64,000 nucleotides of DNA from Rhynchonema sp. JSB1_4 (taxonomy: Eukaryota > Nematoda > Chromadorea > Monhysterida > Xyalidae). Below, piece after piece: positions 1 through 12,789 of the stretch. The position numbers and the translations under genes are program-made. Position 1 is the stretch's first letter. The number at the start of each line of letters is the position of its first letter. The stretch lies in NCBI GenBank assembly GCA_030248065.1, contig JASAMV010006129.1:92112-156111 (forward strand). Reading direction: 5' to 3'. The notes beneath the pieces are model-generated. The model searched no databases. It was not told where the DNA came from and saw only the letters and a list, made by a program, of their open reading frames with translations.

Positions 1-1000
1 AAGCAGACTGGGACAAACGGAGTACCCTTAAGACAGCCTACAGCAGTCAGCGATAGCATCACACCATGCTCAAAAGAACAGAAACCGACGTCAAGCCTGC
101 GCGTATATACCATAAGTTCGTGTTCAATACAACAAGCACATTTCAGAACGACACGTGAGTCATTTACTGTACATGCGTGTAGGTGAAGGTGTGTACATGT
201 GGTGTGGAGCTCAGCGTTCCAAAAGATTCGGATGCAAGCAAGTCCTTTGAAAAACCTCGTTTCGGGCCGAACCAGCTCTCACTAACGCAATCTGTTTTTA
301 CGAAATGTACAACGCATCTGGATAGGGCCGAAAATCCCAGTTTGTCATTTTTATGTCGCGTGTTTATGGTTGGTTACGTGATCTTTATTGGTTACTGTTC
401 TTTGCACACCTGTTCCAAATGGCTGCTTGAGAAGCAATGGAATTAGTTTTTTTCTGCTGGTGTTTTTTTTATAAATGCTAATAATTTGGCTTGCCGATCT
501 ATGAAAAAAGTGTGGTTGATTAAACTGAACGCACGATTGCAACATCAACCCGACAACTAAATAAACATTTTTTCAATCGTACTATCGGCATATTTTCTTT
601 TTCTTGCACAATTGACCATTTCTCACAAAAACATCACAACAAGTAAAACGAAAACTTTGTAATCTTAGCCGTACCTCGTAATCATGGCAATGGCTTACAA
701 ACCATCTTAGGCAACATTGTAGTCAGTATTTTGTGGGATTGGGAACAGATATTTCCGCTTTTGTGAAGGTTGTACTCTATACATTCATGAAAAGAGTATG
801 AATTAGCGTTGAATATCGAAGGAGTATGTAAATCAGATTGCAACAACAATTACACATACGAAACAGTGCTCCCACGGGGATTTTTACATAAATTTGGCGG
901 AGAACAACGTTACGTATGCACATAAAATAAGCGGACTTCGCAACAACATCTACACTGAACAGTAAAATTTACCCAGTAGTGTCAAAATAATCAGGTGTGT
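1..1000. other. Non-coding flank, nothing supported
   Basis: AT-rich sequence with only short overlapping open frames on both strands and no convincing splice-bounded exon. It lies 3' of the minus-strand gene that ends near position 1009 and may hold its 3' UTR. Confidence 0.4.
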
Positions 1001-1008
1001 GAAGTCAG

Positions 1009-1605
1009 TCAGTCCTTGGCAAACGTGACGGACTGATTTTTGTTCTTCGATGTGAACGAACCAAGCCAGCCCTTCTTCTTGGTGGGCGAATGTTTGTTTG
1101 GCACTTGATCACCGGTTGTGGACTTGGCCGCGCCGACATCGCCGTTCTGCGTGTCCTGCGGTAACGGCGGCGACGGGGTGCTGGCGGCGGGCGTGTTCTG
1201 TCGAACGGTCGTGATGTAGTTGTCGAGATTGTCTTGAAGCAGCGCGCACGCGTTCATCGAATCGGCCAGCATGTGATCGTAGACCTCCGGTGCGAAGATG
1301 CAATGACGCATCGAACGTTCCTGTTGTTGTTCGATTGACCGGTGGTGGAACGCCGATCGCTCCAGATGCAGACCGCGCGGGATTGAGCGGGCGACCACCG
1401 GTGGCTCACTAGCGATTGATTCGAGTGCTTCCTCGAGCTCCTCCATTTCTTTGATCTTATGATGATCATTCACGCTGCGCGCCGTCTCAGCGTGATGACC
1501 GGCGGCACCGTTTGCATGACTGTTGTGTTTGAGATTCTCTTTCGACTCGCCCTCGATATTCGAGTCCGATGACGCGCCTTTCAATTTCTTCTTGAACCAC
1601 GACAT
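1009..1605 (-). CDS. Unrecognised 198-aa protein with basic N-terminus and acidic coiled-coil-like segment
   Basis: Single open frame of 198 codons, far more GC-rich at codon ends than its surroundings, which argues that it is a real gene. The start ATG lies two bases after a plausible acceptor (ctgcag) on the minus strand, so the 5' UTR may contain an intron. The protein begins MSWFKKKLKG, a short basic-aromatic stretch. A Glu-rich helix follows around residues 50-70 (EMEELEEALESIASE), then a Cys/His-containing middle and a Pro/Ser/Thr-rich, Lys-rich tail. There is no signal peptide or membrane segment, so a cytosolic or membrane-peripheral protein is likely. I do not recognise the family. 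Confidence 0.7.
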   Translation of the reverse strand: MSWFKKKLKGASSDSNIEGESKENLKHNSHANGAAGHHAETARSVNDHHKIKEMEELEEALESIASEPPVVARSIPRGLHLERSAFHHRSIEQQQERSMRHCIFAPEVYDHMLADSMNACALLQDNLDNYITTVRQNTPAASTPSPPLPQDTQNGDVGAAKSTTGDQVPNKHSPTKKKGWLGSFTSKNKNQSVTFAKD

Positions 1606-3811
1606 TACTGCAGCTGTGGATCAGACAGACTGATATTGGGACGTTAGATGCGACGAAAATAATTGAGTTTCGGTCAGCAGTCAGGACAATGAACACAGGA
1701 CGCAAGAATAGAGATGTCACAAATGAGCAATGGTGTAATGTTGACGGACGGGTTGACGTTCGAATAAATGTTGTTTATCCTGGCCGTCCGGCTGTCGTTA
1801 GTTAGGACGGAGACTCACGTGTGTGATGAGGATAATAAATAACGCAACAGTGCACGCACAGATGGAAAGATGAATGTCGTCTTTTTTACAAGGTCGTACG
1901 CACGGAGTTGACTTTGATGTTGTCTATCGTTGCAGGAAGGCAGCACAGCTCATGCGCACGTCGGTAAGAGCAGTGTCAGTGTCGCGTTGAAAAGCGGATA
2001 ATTCTCGACGACAACATAAACCGCTTGTGTACAGGCCAATAAAAGTGTTTTTTCGGTGACGGACAGCGAGCCTGGTGTATGATGCCAACCGTAGTATGTT
2101 ATGTTGTAGTTCTGTGAGTCGCACACACACAAGTTGGTTGTTGTTAAGTGCGTATCGCACACGGCGTGAGTATTATGACGGTGAAAGTGGGCGGGAAATA
2201 TGTGTATATTGTACAATAATGGTATGTACGAATTAAATGTGTATTATGTACACTTTGGTGACAACCGGCATTGAGTATCAGGCGTGCGAGTACGGCTAAA
2301 ATATTTGAAGAAAATTCACTTTCGGTAAAGTTTGCTCATGTGAACTCTGGCAGAAATGACAAATTGAGGTACTCAAACACAAATATGGGCGCAATTTGCG
2401 GAGCGCGTTTTACGCACAAACATACAGTGTACATGTGATATAGTAAAAAACCTAATTCAAAGGACGTGATCAAGATAGCTGGCCATTTCAGCGGTACATA
2501 TGCATGTGTCAGCTCAAGATAGATTTTCAGAAAATGTAAAAACAAGAGCATAGTGGCAATGAATAGGGAATGATTGATTGGCTTCGGTGTTAATGCGCAT
2601 AAAATAAAATTCGTACAAAACCGGCATTGAGCCAGCCCGCCTTTTAGCAACATCAAATGAAAATACTATTTTCTCGTATGCACATTATGATGCACAAACA
2701 AAACTGCACTGATTTGCATGTGACTGTATACGAAAACAAACCGCATAAACCACATAAAGACAAGGCAACATCACATGGCTACATGATTGTGCACATGTTT
2801 GTCAAACCAACTGGCTGGTCTGCGGTCTGAATGGACACAAACGTGCGTCATATTTAGTTTTCATTAAGAGCCCTTCAAACCAAAATATTCTATTAGCTCG
2901 GTTATATATGATGATGAGCGCAGCCACCAAATGTGGCAAGAAGAGAGCATGCTTTTTGTGGCGAGATGCATAATCGGATGATTCGGCATCATGTGTCAAA
3001 CCGTGTTGCAATTTCTGATTGGAAATGAGCGTTGGTGAGCACAAGACACGGCAGTCAAAAGGAGCAGGCCCAGATAACAAACAAACGCAAAATGAATGCT
3101 CAGCCAATTTAGGAACACGGTGGACGAAAGGGCAGATCAAAATAACAATGATAGCAGCGAAGCAGAAGCGCAAAACAACGCTTGACCGCCTTTGGGAAAT
3201 CAAAACTTACTGGACGGCAATACGCAACCGCACGCTGCGGCGCTGCGCTTTCGCAACAACAACATCAAGCTTCGTTGCATGTTGCTTGAATCAAATAGTC
3301 GGATGTGGCAGAGAGGCCGCAAAACTCAAATAATTGGCCAGCAGCAGCAGTTGACGAGTACGAATACAGCCATTCGCAGAAAAACTTCGACCTTGTTTTC
3401 AAGTACGAAAGTCAGATGCGAGCAGGGAGGGCAAGTCATGACGCACGGGGACGTCAGACGCTTGTGATAAACGCGAATCACGCCAGCTGATCGAGCGCAC
3501 GCGAGCCCAACATGCTACATGCGTGTGGGACGCCGCACAAAAAACATACAAGCAGTGATAAACTCTGCAGAGACAGAGGCCAGTAGCATCCATAAACATA
3601 AATCCACGGCACGGCAACAAGAGCATAGACACCGGGTACACGCACTCAGCGCAGACACATGCTTATAGATGTAGCTAATGCATAAACTATGGCGTGCTAC
3701 GAAAGGCTGCCAATATGTTAGGTACAAAACGTGTGGCCCAGCGCTCAATACTTTGTTCGCCGACCGCTCCAGTCAGTGTGCACATACAAATGTCACTGTA
3801 CCGGTGACATA

Positions 3812-4003
3812 CAGTCACTAATCGCTATAACGATATTCGCTATTTCAACATAGTGATACATTCGATATAGGGATATAGAAAATCCATGTGGTGGTGTCCT
3901 GAAAATCTGTATTACATACTCAAACAATTCGCTACAGTGATATATTCGTTATAGTGACATTTTCCTGTTGTCCCGTTGATATCACTAAAACGAATAGCGA
4001 CTG
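3812..4003. mobile_element. MITE with TA duplication (pogo/Tigger-like ends)
   Basis: The left end CAGTCACTAATCGCTATAAC is mirrored by a right end whose reverse complement is CAGTCGCTATTCGTTTTAGT. The dinucleotide TA lies on both sides. The ~192-bp length and CAGT-type ends fit a non-autonomous Tc1/mariner-superfamily (pogo-like) element. There is no coding capacity. Confidence 0.6.
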
Positions 4004-7000
4004 TACCCATACATGGCAGACGAGGCTGTTGGAACACGCACAGGAACGCACCAAAACACACGGACACTGGGCGGTGTCGGGTGCCATGCCACCAGCTGTG
4101 TTGAGCCACCTTTTGTAGGTATGCACACATGCGTTAGGTGCCAACTTGGTATCAAGAGAGAGCCACGTGGCGCCACTAGAACAAATGATGCCAATTTGCG
4201 AAACATTTACACACGGGAATTGATGGATAGTTTCAAAGTACCATATGTGTCCAAAAATAAACACACACACTTCCAGGGCAAGCTGGACGGTCGTTCGAAA
4301 TAATCTAAATCAACACGCTCACTCAATGTGTTACAGCGGGCAGACAAAGTAACGCTTGACCACACCAGGATGAAATTACAAGTGTATCTATTTCAGTGAG
4401 TGCGAGTACGCAGGCAACATGGTATGCGCGCAATTTACGTTCTCATGAGCTCTGACACTCATTCAAAACGCAACATACATACATGTAAACCAAGCACTAC
4501 CACAGCACCATAAATTATATTTTGCTGCAGCACCAGCACTAAACAGGATCGTAAATTTTTACATACGACAGCACCAGCGCTGGTAGACGAATAATGTGTT
4601 GCATGAGGAAAACAAGGAAACAGATGAGGTTGTAGCAACCGAACTCCTGGCAAAAGCGCAAGTATTGAGGCGCGATATTGGAAAAAAATAATTACGACCC
4701 GAACCGAGGCATTGCAGTGCGGAATGCGTGAAGAACGGAATGGCACGTGCAGCACCGCAAGACTGAATAAGTGCGATAAAAAACGGAGTGCCACTTCGCT
4801 CCGATTCGATGGTTGGTTTTGTTGCGTTCAAAAACGCAACGCACACATGGATCGAGACAGCAAGGCAGTGCCACTGAGGCAATCAAAAAGGAGCACAGCG
4901 CGCTACATCAGTGCGACAATGTGCCAAACCATGGGTGCACGAGTGTTTTCAAAAAATAACCATACGTACACATAACATAACATCTATGGTGTTTGCGGAC
5001 TGGTAGAGCGAGAGGCATGGGAACGTGACGGAAGCCCGCTCATTTTTTGAATGCGAAGTATGTAGGTATGTACGTACGTAGGTACCCAAACACTCAAACG
5101 CCATTAAAATATTAACGGCCGAATAAACGTGCGGGCGTTGTCAGTGCACAAGGTGCTAGAAGGGAGCAGAGTGCTCTGACTGAATAGGTTCGTTTACTTT
5201 AGTGCAGCGGATGAGTGTGAAAAAGTGCTCCTACCACACCTCCGTCTAATATGATGAGACTGGGTGTGGCACACGCTGGTGCGTTGCTGAAAGGATAAAA
5301 AACCCAAGCCTAGTTCACCTGTATAAGAGACTGGCGGTGCCAAGTCGATATATATACCAGCTCTGTACATCAATGTAAAGGTATGATTGTGACAACAAAT
5401 AAAATCATGCTTGTAAAAACATGAGTCAGGCTAAAAGCAACAACATACTATTGTAGAGAAAAATGCACATGTACGAATCAACGGCAGCAGCAGGTGAATG
5501 AATAGGTCGGGCCGACAAACACGACGAATAACAACGGAAACATGTGGGAAAAGAAGCAGCAAACATGCATTTCCATGGGCTGACGCATTGCTGTACCTGT
5601 GCAGCTGACGCTCACACGCCGTTAACCAAATGTTTGGACAAACTACAAGTGCATACATGTGCACCATCAAACTATGATTTTCCAGATGTGAGCATATGTT
5701 GCACAACATGTATACACGCTTGTAAACCAGAGAACAAGTTGTTATGCAAATAATACGCAGCGTAAACAACACATTCGCAATGTTTACCTTTTTGTCCTTT
5801 TATGAGTCCAGATGACTGCGAGTGGGCACACCACGGTAGCAATTTACTAGTTTGCCACGAAACTACCTCTGATAAGCAGGAACGTCATGTCTGTGTGTAA
5901 AAGCTACTAAATTTTGACACCACAACGAAGAGCGGCAGTGTCGGAGCGAAAAACCAACGACACCACACCAACAGCGCGTTGCAATAGGTAGTTCTGCCGC
6001 TTGCAAAACTTGTGTGACAGACCAACACACATATGGCAGTAATTACATCACGCGAGCAAACAAATAGTACGTGGCATGGCAGGATAGCAGACGGAAAAGG
6101 CAGGGCCATCTTCTAACCGGTCTGCGAGTTTTTTGTTGCACTAGGCTGAGTGTTCAGCGTGCGTCATAAAAGCAGCAAACAACATAACATTTTATTAGCA
6201 AGAAAAGCCTTGGTACAGATTGCGTAAGTGCATGTTGGTGCACAGAGCAACACAAAATTAACACACAGCACAAAGCGCATGCGAACGCGTTAGCGTTCAG
6301 TCAGTCAGCACAGCACCCAGAACGTTATCACAACAGCAGAGCTGAACAACAATGTTCAAGATTGCGATTCCTTTCATGACTTCACAAAATCAACCAAGAC
6401 TGAGAGAGAGAAAGCATCCAGTTGGAAAATATGTGAGTGATTGATATCCAGAAGTGGCGTTTTTCATCTCGTGCTGTCCAACGATCTGCACAGGCGTTCA
6501 GAACTACTGGCGCAACGAAACTGACACGGCGAAGAGCCGGGCGCAAAAAACCGTCTCCGAGATGAAGCCAAGCACAACATGAAATGCAATCGTCTACAAA
6601 ACTGATGTTCAGCGCCAGCATTAGCTCAGCACTGTCATGTGATATACGAGGAGAGAAACTCGAGCTGAAGTGCAAATGAAACCGAACTCACTGGTCCATA
6701 CAAATGCGTATGGAATGCGCCAATTGACTTATGCAGAACAACCCAACGGCTTAATTTGGTGAACAGATGACCACGTTGTGTGAGATAGCGAGATTGCCAA
6801 AAAAGCATGTGCATGCAAATTCTGCGCTTTGACAGGAACTACATAATGTACGGCCAAAGAAACTTCGAAGCAGCAGACAGTCAAAGAAGTTAAGCCCAGA
6901 TTAAGTAGATGTCATTGCTGGGGGTCCATAAAGTTGACGGGACAGATTATTAGCGTCGAAAAGTGAAATAAACATAAAACATAGTTTCGAAACGAGACCA

Positions 7001-8297
7001 GAATGCGCTTGAAATTGGTTTCGTCTCAGCGAGACAGCGTGTTTTTAGCTGACCCGGGAAAGCAGAAGCGCGACAAATGTGGAGTTGATCTTAGCGACCA
7101 GTGCCAGCCGCCAGGATAGCCAAAACGTGATATTATACTCAACCGTATGTTTTGCCACCCAGGTTGAATTTGAGCTCAACAGAACACACTGAAAGTCAAA
7201 GTTATATAGTGAAAGTCGTGACAACAAAAAGAGGCAGTGTAGTTCAAGTCAACTGAACAGAACATCACCAACGCAGACCTGCACCCATCCTACGATTGCT
7301 GTCCTGCCAAGAAAACGGGCCAATGCGTCAGCGTCAGGGGCAAGATGTGTACCGACAAACCAAAGTTGGTGTGCCACTGGTACGTTGTCGCTAGTTGGCA
7401 TTCAGCTCACTAAGTAGCTCAAATGACAAGCTGTTTCGGAACGAACAGTTGGCTAGCAGTGTCGCGTTAATGGCACAAAACTATACGCTGCGCATAACAA
7501 TTTGCGGTGATGATCATAAGCCTCGTCAGAAAAAAAAAGCTAAGCCAGTTGCTTCAGCAAAACTTTTGGACTATGGAATTATGAGAATGCTTTGGCGGCG
7601 CTTGGGCGGGTCGGATAACCGGCAGAACCTATTCGCTCAAACTTGCATGGCAATTGCCTCATAAGGCAAAGCAAATTATACAATAGTTGCCGTCATCAAA
7701 TGGCAAATACATACATGAACCTGCGCTTCATCTCACACCGCTCCGACATGGGCCACGGCAAAACAGCGACAAGAACGGTGCCAATCGTGACTTTCGAGCA
7801 AAGTGACAACGACACAAACAACACGCCAGTACAACTTCCAATTCAATTTCGTAATCGCACACTGGAATGACCTGTCACGCTCACAGCAGGACATCAAAAT
7901 CGACCAAAGGGCTTGTAGCTCTTTCCAAGTGGCTGACGCTGCGCTGTGCAGTACGAGGAGCACGTGAAACGTACCGCATATTCGTGTTTATTCCATAACA
8001 CCATAAGACACATGAAAACTACCAGATCGCACACGCTCGGTGCTGTCATAGTCATACCTAGGCTTTTCATTGGAAACATGGACTGCATTTGAAATGAAAA
8101 TTTATCACATTCTGTTCGGGGTGAGTAAACCAGAGTACAGCCAAGCATATGCATGTTGGTAGTAGCCGGCCAACAGCAGCTGGCTTTATTAGATCAAGAT
8201 CACGCGACGAGCTGCGCAACCTACATAGAGTTTGGCGCCATGTGGCATGTGAGTAGCGGGATGGACGACATAGACATACCAGCTGATGTGTACCATG

Positions 8298-8540
8298 TAT
8301 AGTAAATTTCCAAATTCGCTGCCACACAGTGAAAAACGCCCCATAGTTAATGTCACGTTCCAAACCCGAAAGTCAACTTCAGAAACATTCGGGCAGCAGA
8401 CGCGCGTGCAGCTTACCAGCCAGCCAGGCAGCTGTGCGCAATGTTTCAGAACTGCGCGTGGTTAGCAGACGGGTTTAGAACTTGACATTAACTATGGGGC
8501 GTATTTTATTGTGCGGCAGCGAATTTGGAAATTTACTATA
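8298..8540. mobile_element. Short MITE with ~60-bp inverted arms and TA duplication
   Basis: Arms of about 60 bp, starting TAGTAAATTTCCAAATTCGC, are repeated in inverse orientation at 8478-8538 with few mismatches, around a ~115-bp spacer. TA flanks each side. This is a fold-back element of the Tc1/mariner target class with no coding capacity. Confidence 0.7.
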
Positions 8541-10108
8541 CCTAGTAGCGGCTAATAGACTGGATTGAACACGGTGGTGGTTGACCATGTACGAAACCTC
8601 GTGCAATTGGATATACGTACATGGTTCAGTGAACCGACTGTCCTGTGCCAAGCAATGAAGTGTAGCCAGCCGCGCAATGTGTACCCATTGAACCATTGAC
8701 CAGTACAATGCTACATATGTTGCCCATAAGATTTCTCGACCAGTGGTCGGTCATCTCATCATCAGCAACAAACTACAGGTCCTTGGGGTGGACAACAGCG
8801 CGTAAGAGTTGTGTCACCACCGCAAGTAACGCACCACATGTGCTTTGCGCCAGTGCGATACAACAGTACAAAGCACATCCGCACCAAACGAACGCACGTT
8901 TGTGGTCGTAAATGAGCAGTATAATAGACCAGCAGCAGTGTGAGAGTGACGACACTGCAGGGGACACAGGGAGCACGAACGGATATCACCGGAAATTGCC
9001 TGGGTATAATCCGACGGCCAGTGCATAACTAATGACATCCAAGCAAACACGTCACGTACAGCAGTGCTAGGTATAATCGCCAGAAGCGGCAAGGCACCAC
9101 AATTGGCTCGCAACAATGCAGCGGTCGTAATATATAGATCACTGCTGCATTATTCATCGTCACAGACGCACGGCACAAAGTAGGCAGTCATCGTGCTGTT
9201 TTGGAGCGACAGTGAACTGAAAACGATCACACCGCTGGGACCGGAGGCCATGACACTCCACGGCGAACAGAAAGGTGTGTGTGAGGCTGAGGTCCATTGG
9301 TCATTCATTTCACAGTAGAAATGAGAAGTCCGTCATGCTGCGCGCGCAGAGCGGTACGAGACGGACAAATAGGCACATCAAGTCATCGAGGGATTTGAGA
9401 GCACGATTGGAATATTAAACAGCGAAAAACATCATCGGTCACACAGAACACTGTGGCCGCTATGAACACAAGAGGCTGAAAAGAAGCGAGAGAGTGAGAG
9501 AAAGGAAAGAAAGAGCACCAACCTTATGTGCACACAAGATACATTTGAATTGGAAACATAACGGCAGCAAATCCAAGTGCGTATTGTGGGAGCCAGTTGG
9601 CACCTAGTAGCACACCAGTCAGTCAGACGGGCACAACAACAAAACAACGTGATGCATCTGCGATGATGATGAACGGCTACATAAGATTTCGTCGTTTGGC
9701 GCCAAAGAAAGGTGCTCTCTCTCTTTGTGTGTGGTGTGTGTCGGCTGATGTGTGCGGCAAGCAGCAGCAGCAACGAAGGGCTCACCAAATGCTACTGATG
9801 TTTGGACGCCAGGTCTCGAAGGCCGGCCGGTTGCACTGCTAACTGACTGGGCTGGAGATGCCGCTCCATTTCCATTATGAAAGAAAAAGAACGAAGCATA
9901 TTTTTCCAACACGATGAACGTTTATGACCAAGACACTGGACTGGACGTTTTATGCATAAAAGAACGAGAACACAAGATAACATCAAAACGTGACGGACGA
10001 CTGCAGCAGGACACAGAATAGAAGCATGGGCAAAATGTAACAATTAGAAAAAAAGAAACCTCGAGCGAACAGTTTTTTGTGGTGCTCGCACAATTTGTGG
10101 TGAAGGAA

Positions 10109-10437
10109 ATGAACATTCGCACAAACATCAAACACAAAATCAAATTAATTTCGGTTCAAAGTAGCTGCTCCGCCTGGCACCACGATATTACGACGAAGTT
10201 GATTAAACCAAACCAATTGAGTTCAAGTGCGCAGTGCTACGTGACAGAAGGAGAGGAAAAGGCACTTTACTGCGCATGGCATATTAACAACGGAATTGCG
10301 TCACAGCTGTTGGTGACATTCCGTTACGGTTATATGGCACGTGATTCACTTGAAATTGAATTGGCATGGCACTTAATGGAATCAATCTCGTCAACAACGC
10401 ACATGGAAAGAAAACACTTGGAGTTGATGGCTAAATA
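10109..10437 (+). CDS. 3' coding unit related to the interrupted unit at 10.6-12.7 kb
   Basis: Open frame ending in TAA that overlaps a canonical AATAAA signal, which supports a true gene end. The start is unresolved; the convincing coding part runs from about 10160. The protein carries the pattern LYCAWHINN, a beta-like stretch and the tail MESISSTTHMERKHLELM. The same order (LYSAW, then a DSMDSS stretch) occurs in the unit at 11.9-12.7 kb, so the two are probably tandem paralogues or repeated domains. Family not recognised. This copy has no inserted element, unlike its neighbour. Confidence 0.5.
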
Positions 10438-10595
10438 AATGCCGGCACGGATCGGTGCCCCATATTGTTTGTTGTTTACTTATTTCAGTGTTTTTTCTTC
10501 ATTGTGACTCGTTTCACTTTCAACCATAAATGTGTTCAACGTCATGGAAAAGCGATGACATCAAAAACGCCTTCTTGCATGACCTTGTGTGACAG

Positions 10596-12687
10596 TTATT
10601 CTTGGGCCATCAAACAAAAAGTACAACACCCATACTTCACATCTTCACCACCCACCACGTTAACTTACAACTGCAAGGGTAGATCCAGGGGGCCACAGGG
10701 CCCAGTGATGTGGTTGGGGGGGGGGGTATGGGGGGTATTACCCCCCCAACTGCTAGGTAGCTTTCTTGCTCCGAAACCCATACCCCCCCCCAAACTGGCT
10801 AGCTAGCTTTCTTGCTCCGGTCATCAAGTAAGAAAAGTGTTGATTTTAGTGCCAAAATGACCATTTTATGCGCCAAAATGGTCAAATTCGTTCAAATTTT
10901 CTCACACGTGCACAAAAATACGCATTTTAAGGCTTATTTTAGCATAATTTCGACCAAATTTTATACCCCTGTTTTTGACTTCTGGACCAATACCCCCCCA
11001 AATCGGGGTACCCGGCTAGCTAGCTAGCTTTCTTGTGCCGGACCCCTCCAGCTAGCTAGCTTTCTTGCTCGGACCAACTACATCACTGACAGGGCCCGTA
11101 GCCCCCTTTGGTCCATTTGGCCCCTGAAGGGAGGCACCGTTTCGGAAGGAAGAGGGAAAAGGACCCTAAATCGCAGGATTTTCACTCTGATACACTTAAG
11201 CCATAAATCGCGCACTTCGCGCGGCAGATACAGCTTTATTCAATGAAATTTGGCTCGTAAAAGTGCCAAGATTTCGTAACATTTTGTATGGTATGTGGTG
11301 AAGAAAAGCGGGAATTCTGAACAAGCACTGGATAAAAAATGACTTTTTAAAAATGGAACAAGCACTAGATAAAAAATGGGACTTGGCCCTTCCCTTGACC
11401 AAAAGCTGGATCCGCCACAGACTTACTGCCAACTAGGGATCGGTATCGGGGTATGCCGATACCCGATGCTTGGAAAATGCCGATACCAGACACCCGATAC
11501 TTCGAAAATAACCCGATACCCGATAGTGCCAAAATACCAGCAAAAACACCGTTTTAATAGCAAAACTGAGGTTTGTGGCAAACGTAGCGCGGGATTTTTT
11601 TTGAGGCGGCCATTGAGTGCTGCGCCCAACAATTTTTTTCAAAAAATCGTGCTCTATTGTTGTCATGAAACATGAAAATAGCTTGCACCTAAATTTGAAA
11701 TTTTTTTGGTCAATAAACATTACAATAAATATCTGCAGAACTGTTTTTGAGAACTGGTTTTTAATCACGAAAAGCGTAATACCCGATACTTTGAAAAAAA
11801 CAGGCCGATACCCGATACTTTTTGGATGCCGATACCCGATACCTTCTGATACTGCCAACTTCACAAAAAGAAATAACTTATTCTGAAGCTGCTGGTTCTC
11901 ATGTACTCAAACAATACACGATGGCTGATGGCAAGCAATTGTATAGCGCTTGGGCTTACACAACATCAAAGTTCAGGACCCTTAGAGTTGAAACGTTGGA
12001 AAAAGTGCTTTTCTCAATGGTAATATGTGATTCAATGGACTCATCTTACGTTCACAGTCAGCAGCGCTATGTTCACAAAACGGTAAAACCGTTTCTGACT
12101 CTGGCTTCGGCTAACTTCCGCTGCAAACCTACCGGTGTCGTTGGGGGGAAGAGGTGGTTAACCCCTAGCTAGTATCCGGTATCTTGATTTTTTCACCCAG
12201 GGGTATCCGGTATCCTGACTTTTTGTCCAGGTGCATCCGACCCCAAAATTTTTCAAAAAAAACGCCAAAATTGTCCATTTTACCACCAACATGCTCAAAA
12301 TCGCTTGCTGACGCAAGCATTACCCCCAAAATGACCATTTTTCAAACACCGATTTTGCTCAATTTTCTTCAAGAAAATTCACCTTTTTGAACAACTTCAC
12401 CCTTGGATATCCGAGATTTTTATTTTAGTGTCAATCCCCCTGGTATCCGAGATTTTTCATTCTGGGTTACCGGTCGGTACCCGAAAATTTTGGATTTTGG
12501 GTATCCGGTATCCTGACTTTTTGATTTCCCAACGACACCACTGTGCAAACCAGGTGCCACAGCAGATTGCACCACAAAATGTTACATACCATCACGCCAG
12601 ATCCACAAGCGACTCATGCCACACAAACAAGTAACCAAGCACATAACCAGACTCAGACCGTTGCGTAATAACAGATCAATACAATAA
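10596..12687 (+). CDS. Unrecognised coding unit split by three TIR elements
   Basis: After a plausible acceptor (gtgtgacag at ~10595), a frame reads STTPILHIFTTHHVN to ~10670. It resumes at 11421-11433, continues at 11860-12129 (with the LYSAWAYTTS motif) and ends at 12552-12687 (CKPGATADCTTKCYIPSRQ, stop TAA). The gaps are three fold-back elements. Two of them have perfect 8-bp target duplications, and removing element plus one duplication joins the frames without a shift. The paralogue at 10.1-10.4 kb lacks the elements. The first junction is the weakest. As it stands the genomic frame is broken, so this is either a pseudogene or a gene that depends on removal of the elements. Confidence 0.5.
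10674..11420. mobile_element. hAT-like non-autonomous element (GGATCCAG-type ends)
   Basis: The left end contains AGATCCAGGGGGCC. The right end, AGCTGGATCCGCCAC, is its inverse and fits the common hAT terminus CAGTGGCGGATCCAG. The interior has C/G homopolymer tracts and repeats of GCTAGCTAGCTTTCTTG. The flanking duplication is imperfect (ACTTAC-like on both sides). No coding capacity. Confidence 0.5.
11434..11851. mobile_element. hAT-like MITE with CCCGATA heptamer arrays
   Basis: Flanked by the perfect 8-bp duplication CTGCCAAC (11426-11433 and 11852-11859). It begins TAGGGATCGG and ends with an inverse-type terminus CTTCTGATA. Both subterminal regions consist of repeated CCGATACCCGATAC units in opposite orientation, so the element folds back on itself. 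It lies inside a coding frame that closes exactly when element and one duplication are removed. Confidence 0.65.
12130..12543. mobile_element. hAT-like MITE, CAGTGGTGTCGTTGG family
   Basis: The perfect 8-bp duplication TGCAAACC (12122-12129, 12544-12551) brackets a 414-bp element. Its right end is CCAACGACACCACTG; its left end is a slightly diverged inverse, TACCGGTGTCGTTGG. Subterminal GGTATCCGGTATCCTGA repeats occur on both sides. Removal joins CKP to GATADC in frame in the surrounding exon. Confidence 0.7.
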
Positions 12688-12789
12688 GGAAATTTTTCCA
12701 CAAACCAAATGTTGTCGGCAACGATCGTCACGTCAAAACCGACGGCCAGTCCAAATCGTCGCTTCTGCAAAACAAAAACTGATCGAGGT

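Larger units (their letters stand above)
1700..10000. other. Gene-poor region with no supported exon
   Basis: Over 8 kb, open frames are short, overlap on both strands and lack consistent codon bias or splice-bounded blocks. CA/TG-rich stretches and short purine runs are common. Two small TIR elements (3812-4003 and 8300-8538) are listed separately. A long intron, regulatory DNA or intergenic DNA are all possible. Confidence 0.45.

Noticed and set aside
1700..10000. Many 70-120 codon frames on both strands
   Set aside because: They overlap each other, lack splice borders and have Cys/His-rich shadow composition typical of CA-rich non-coding DNA.
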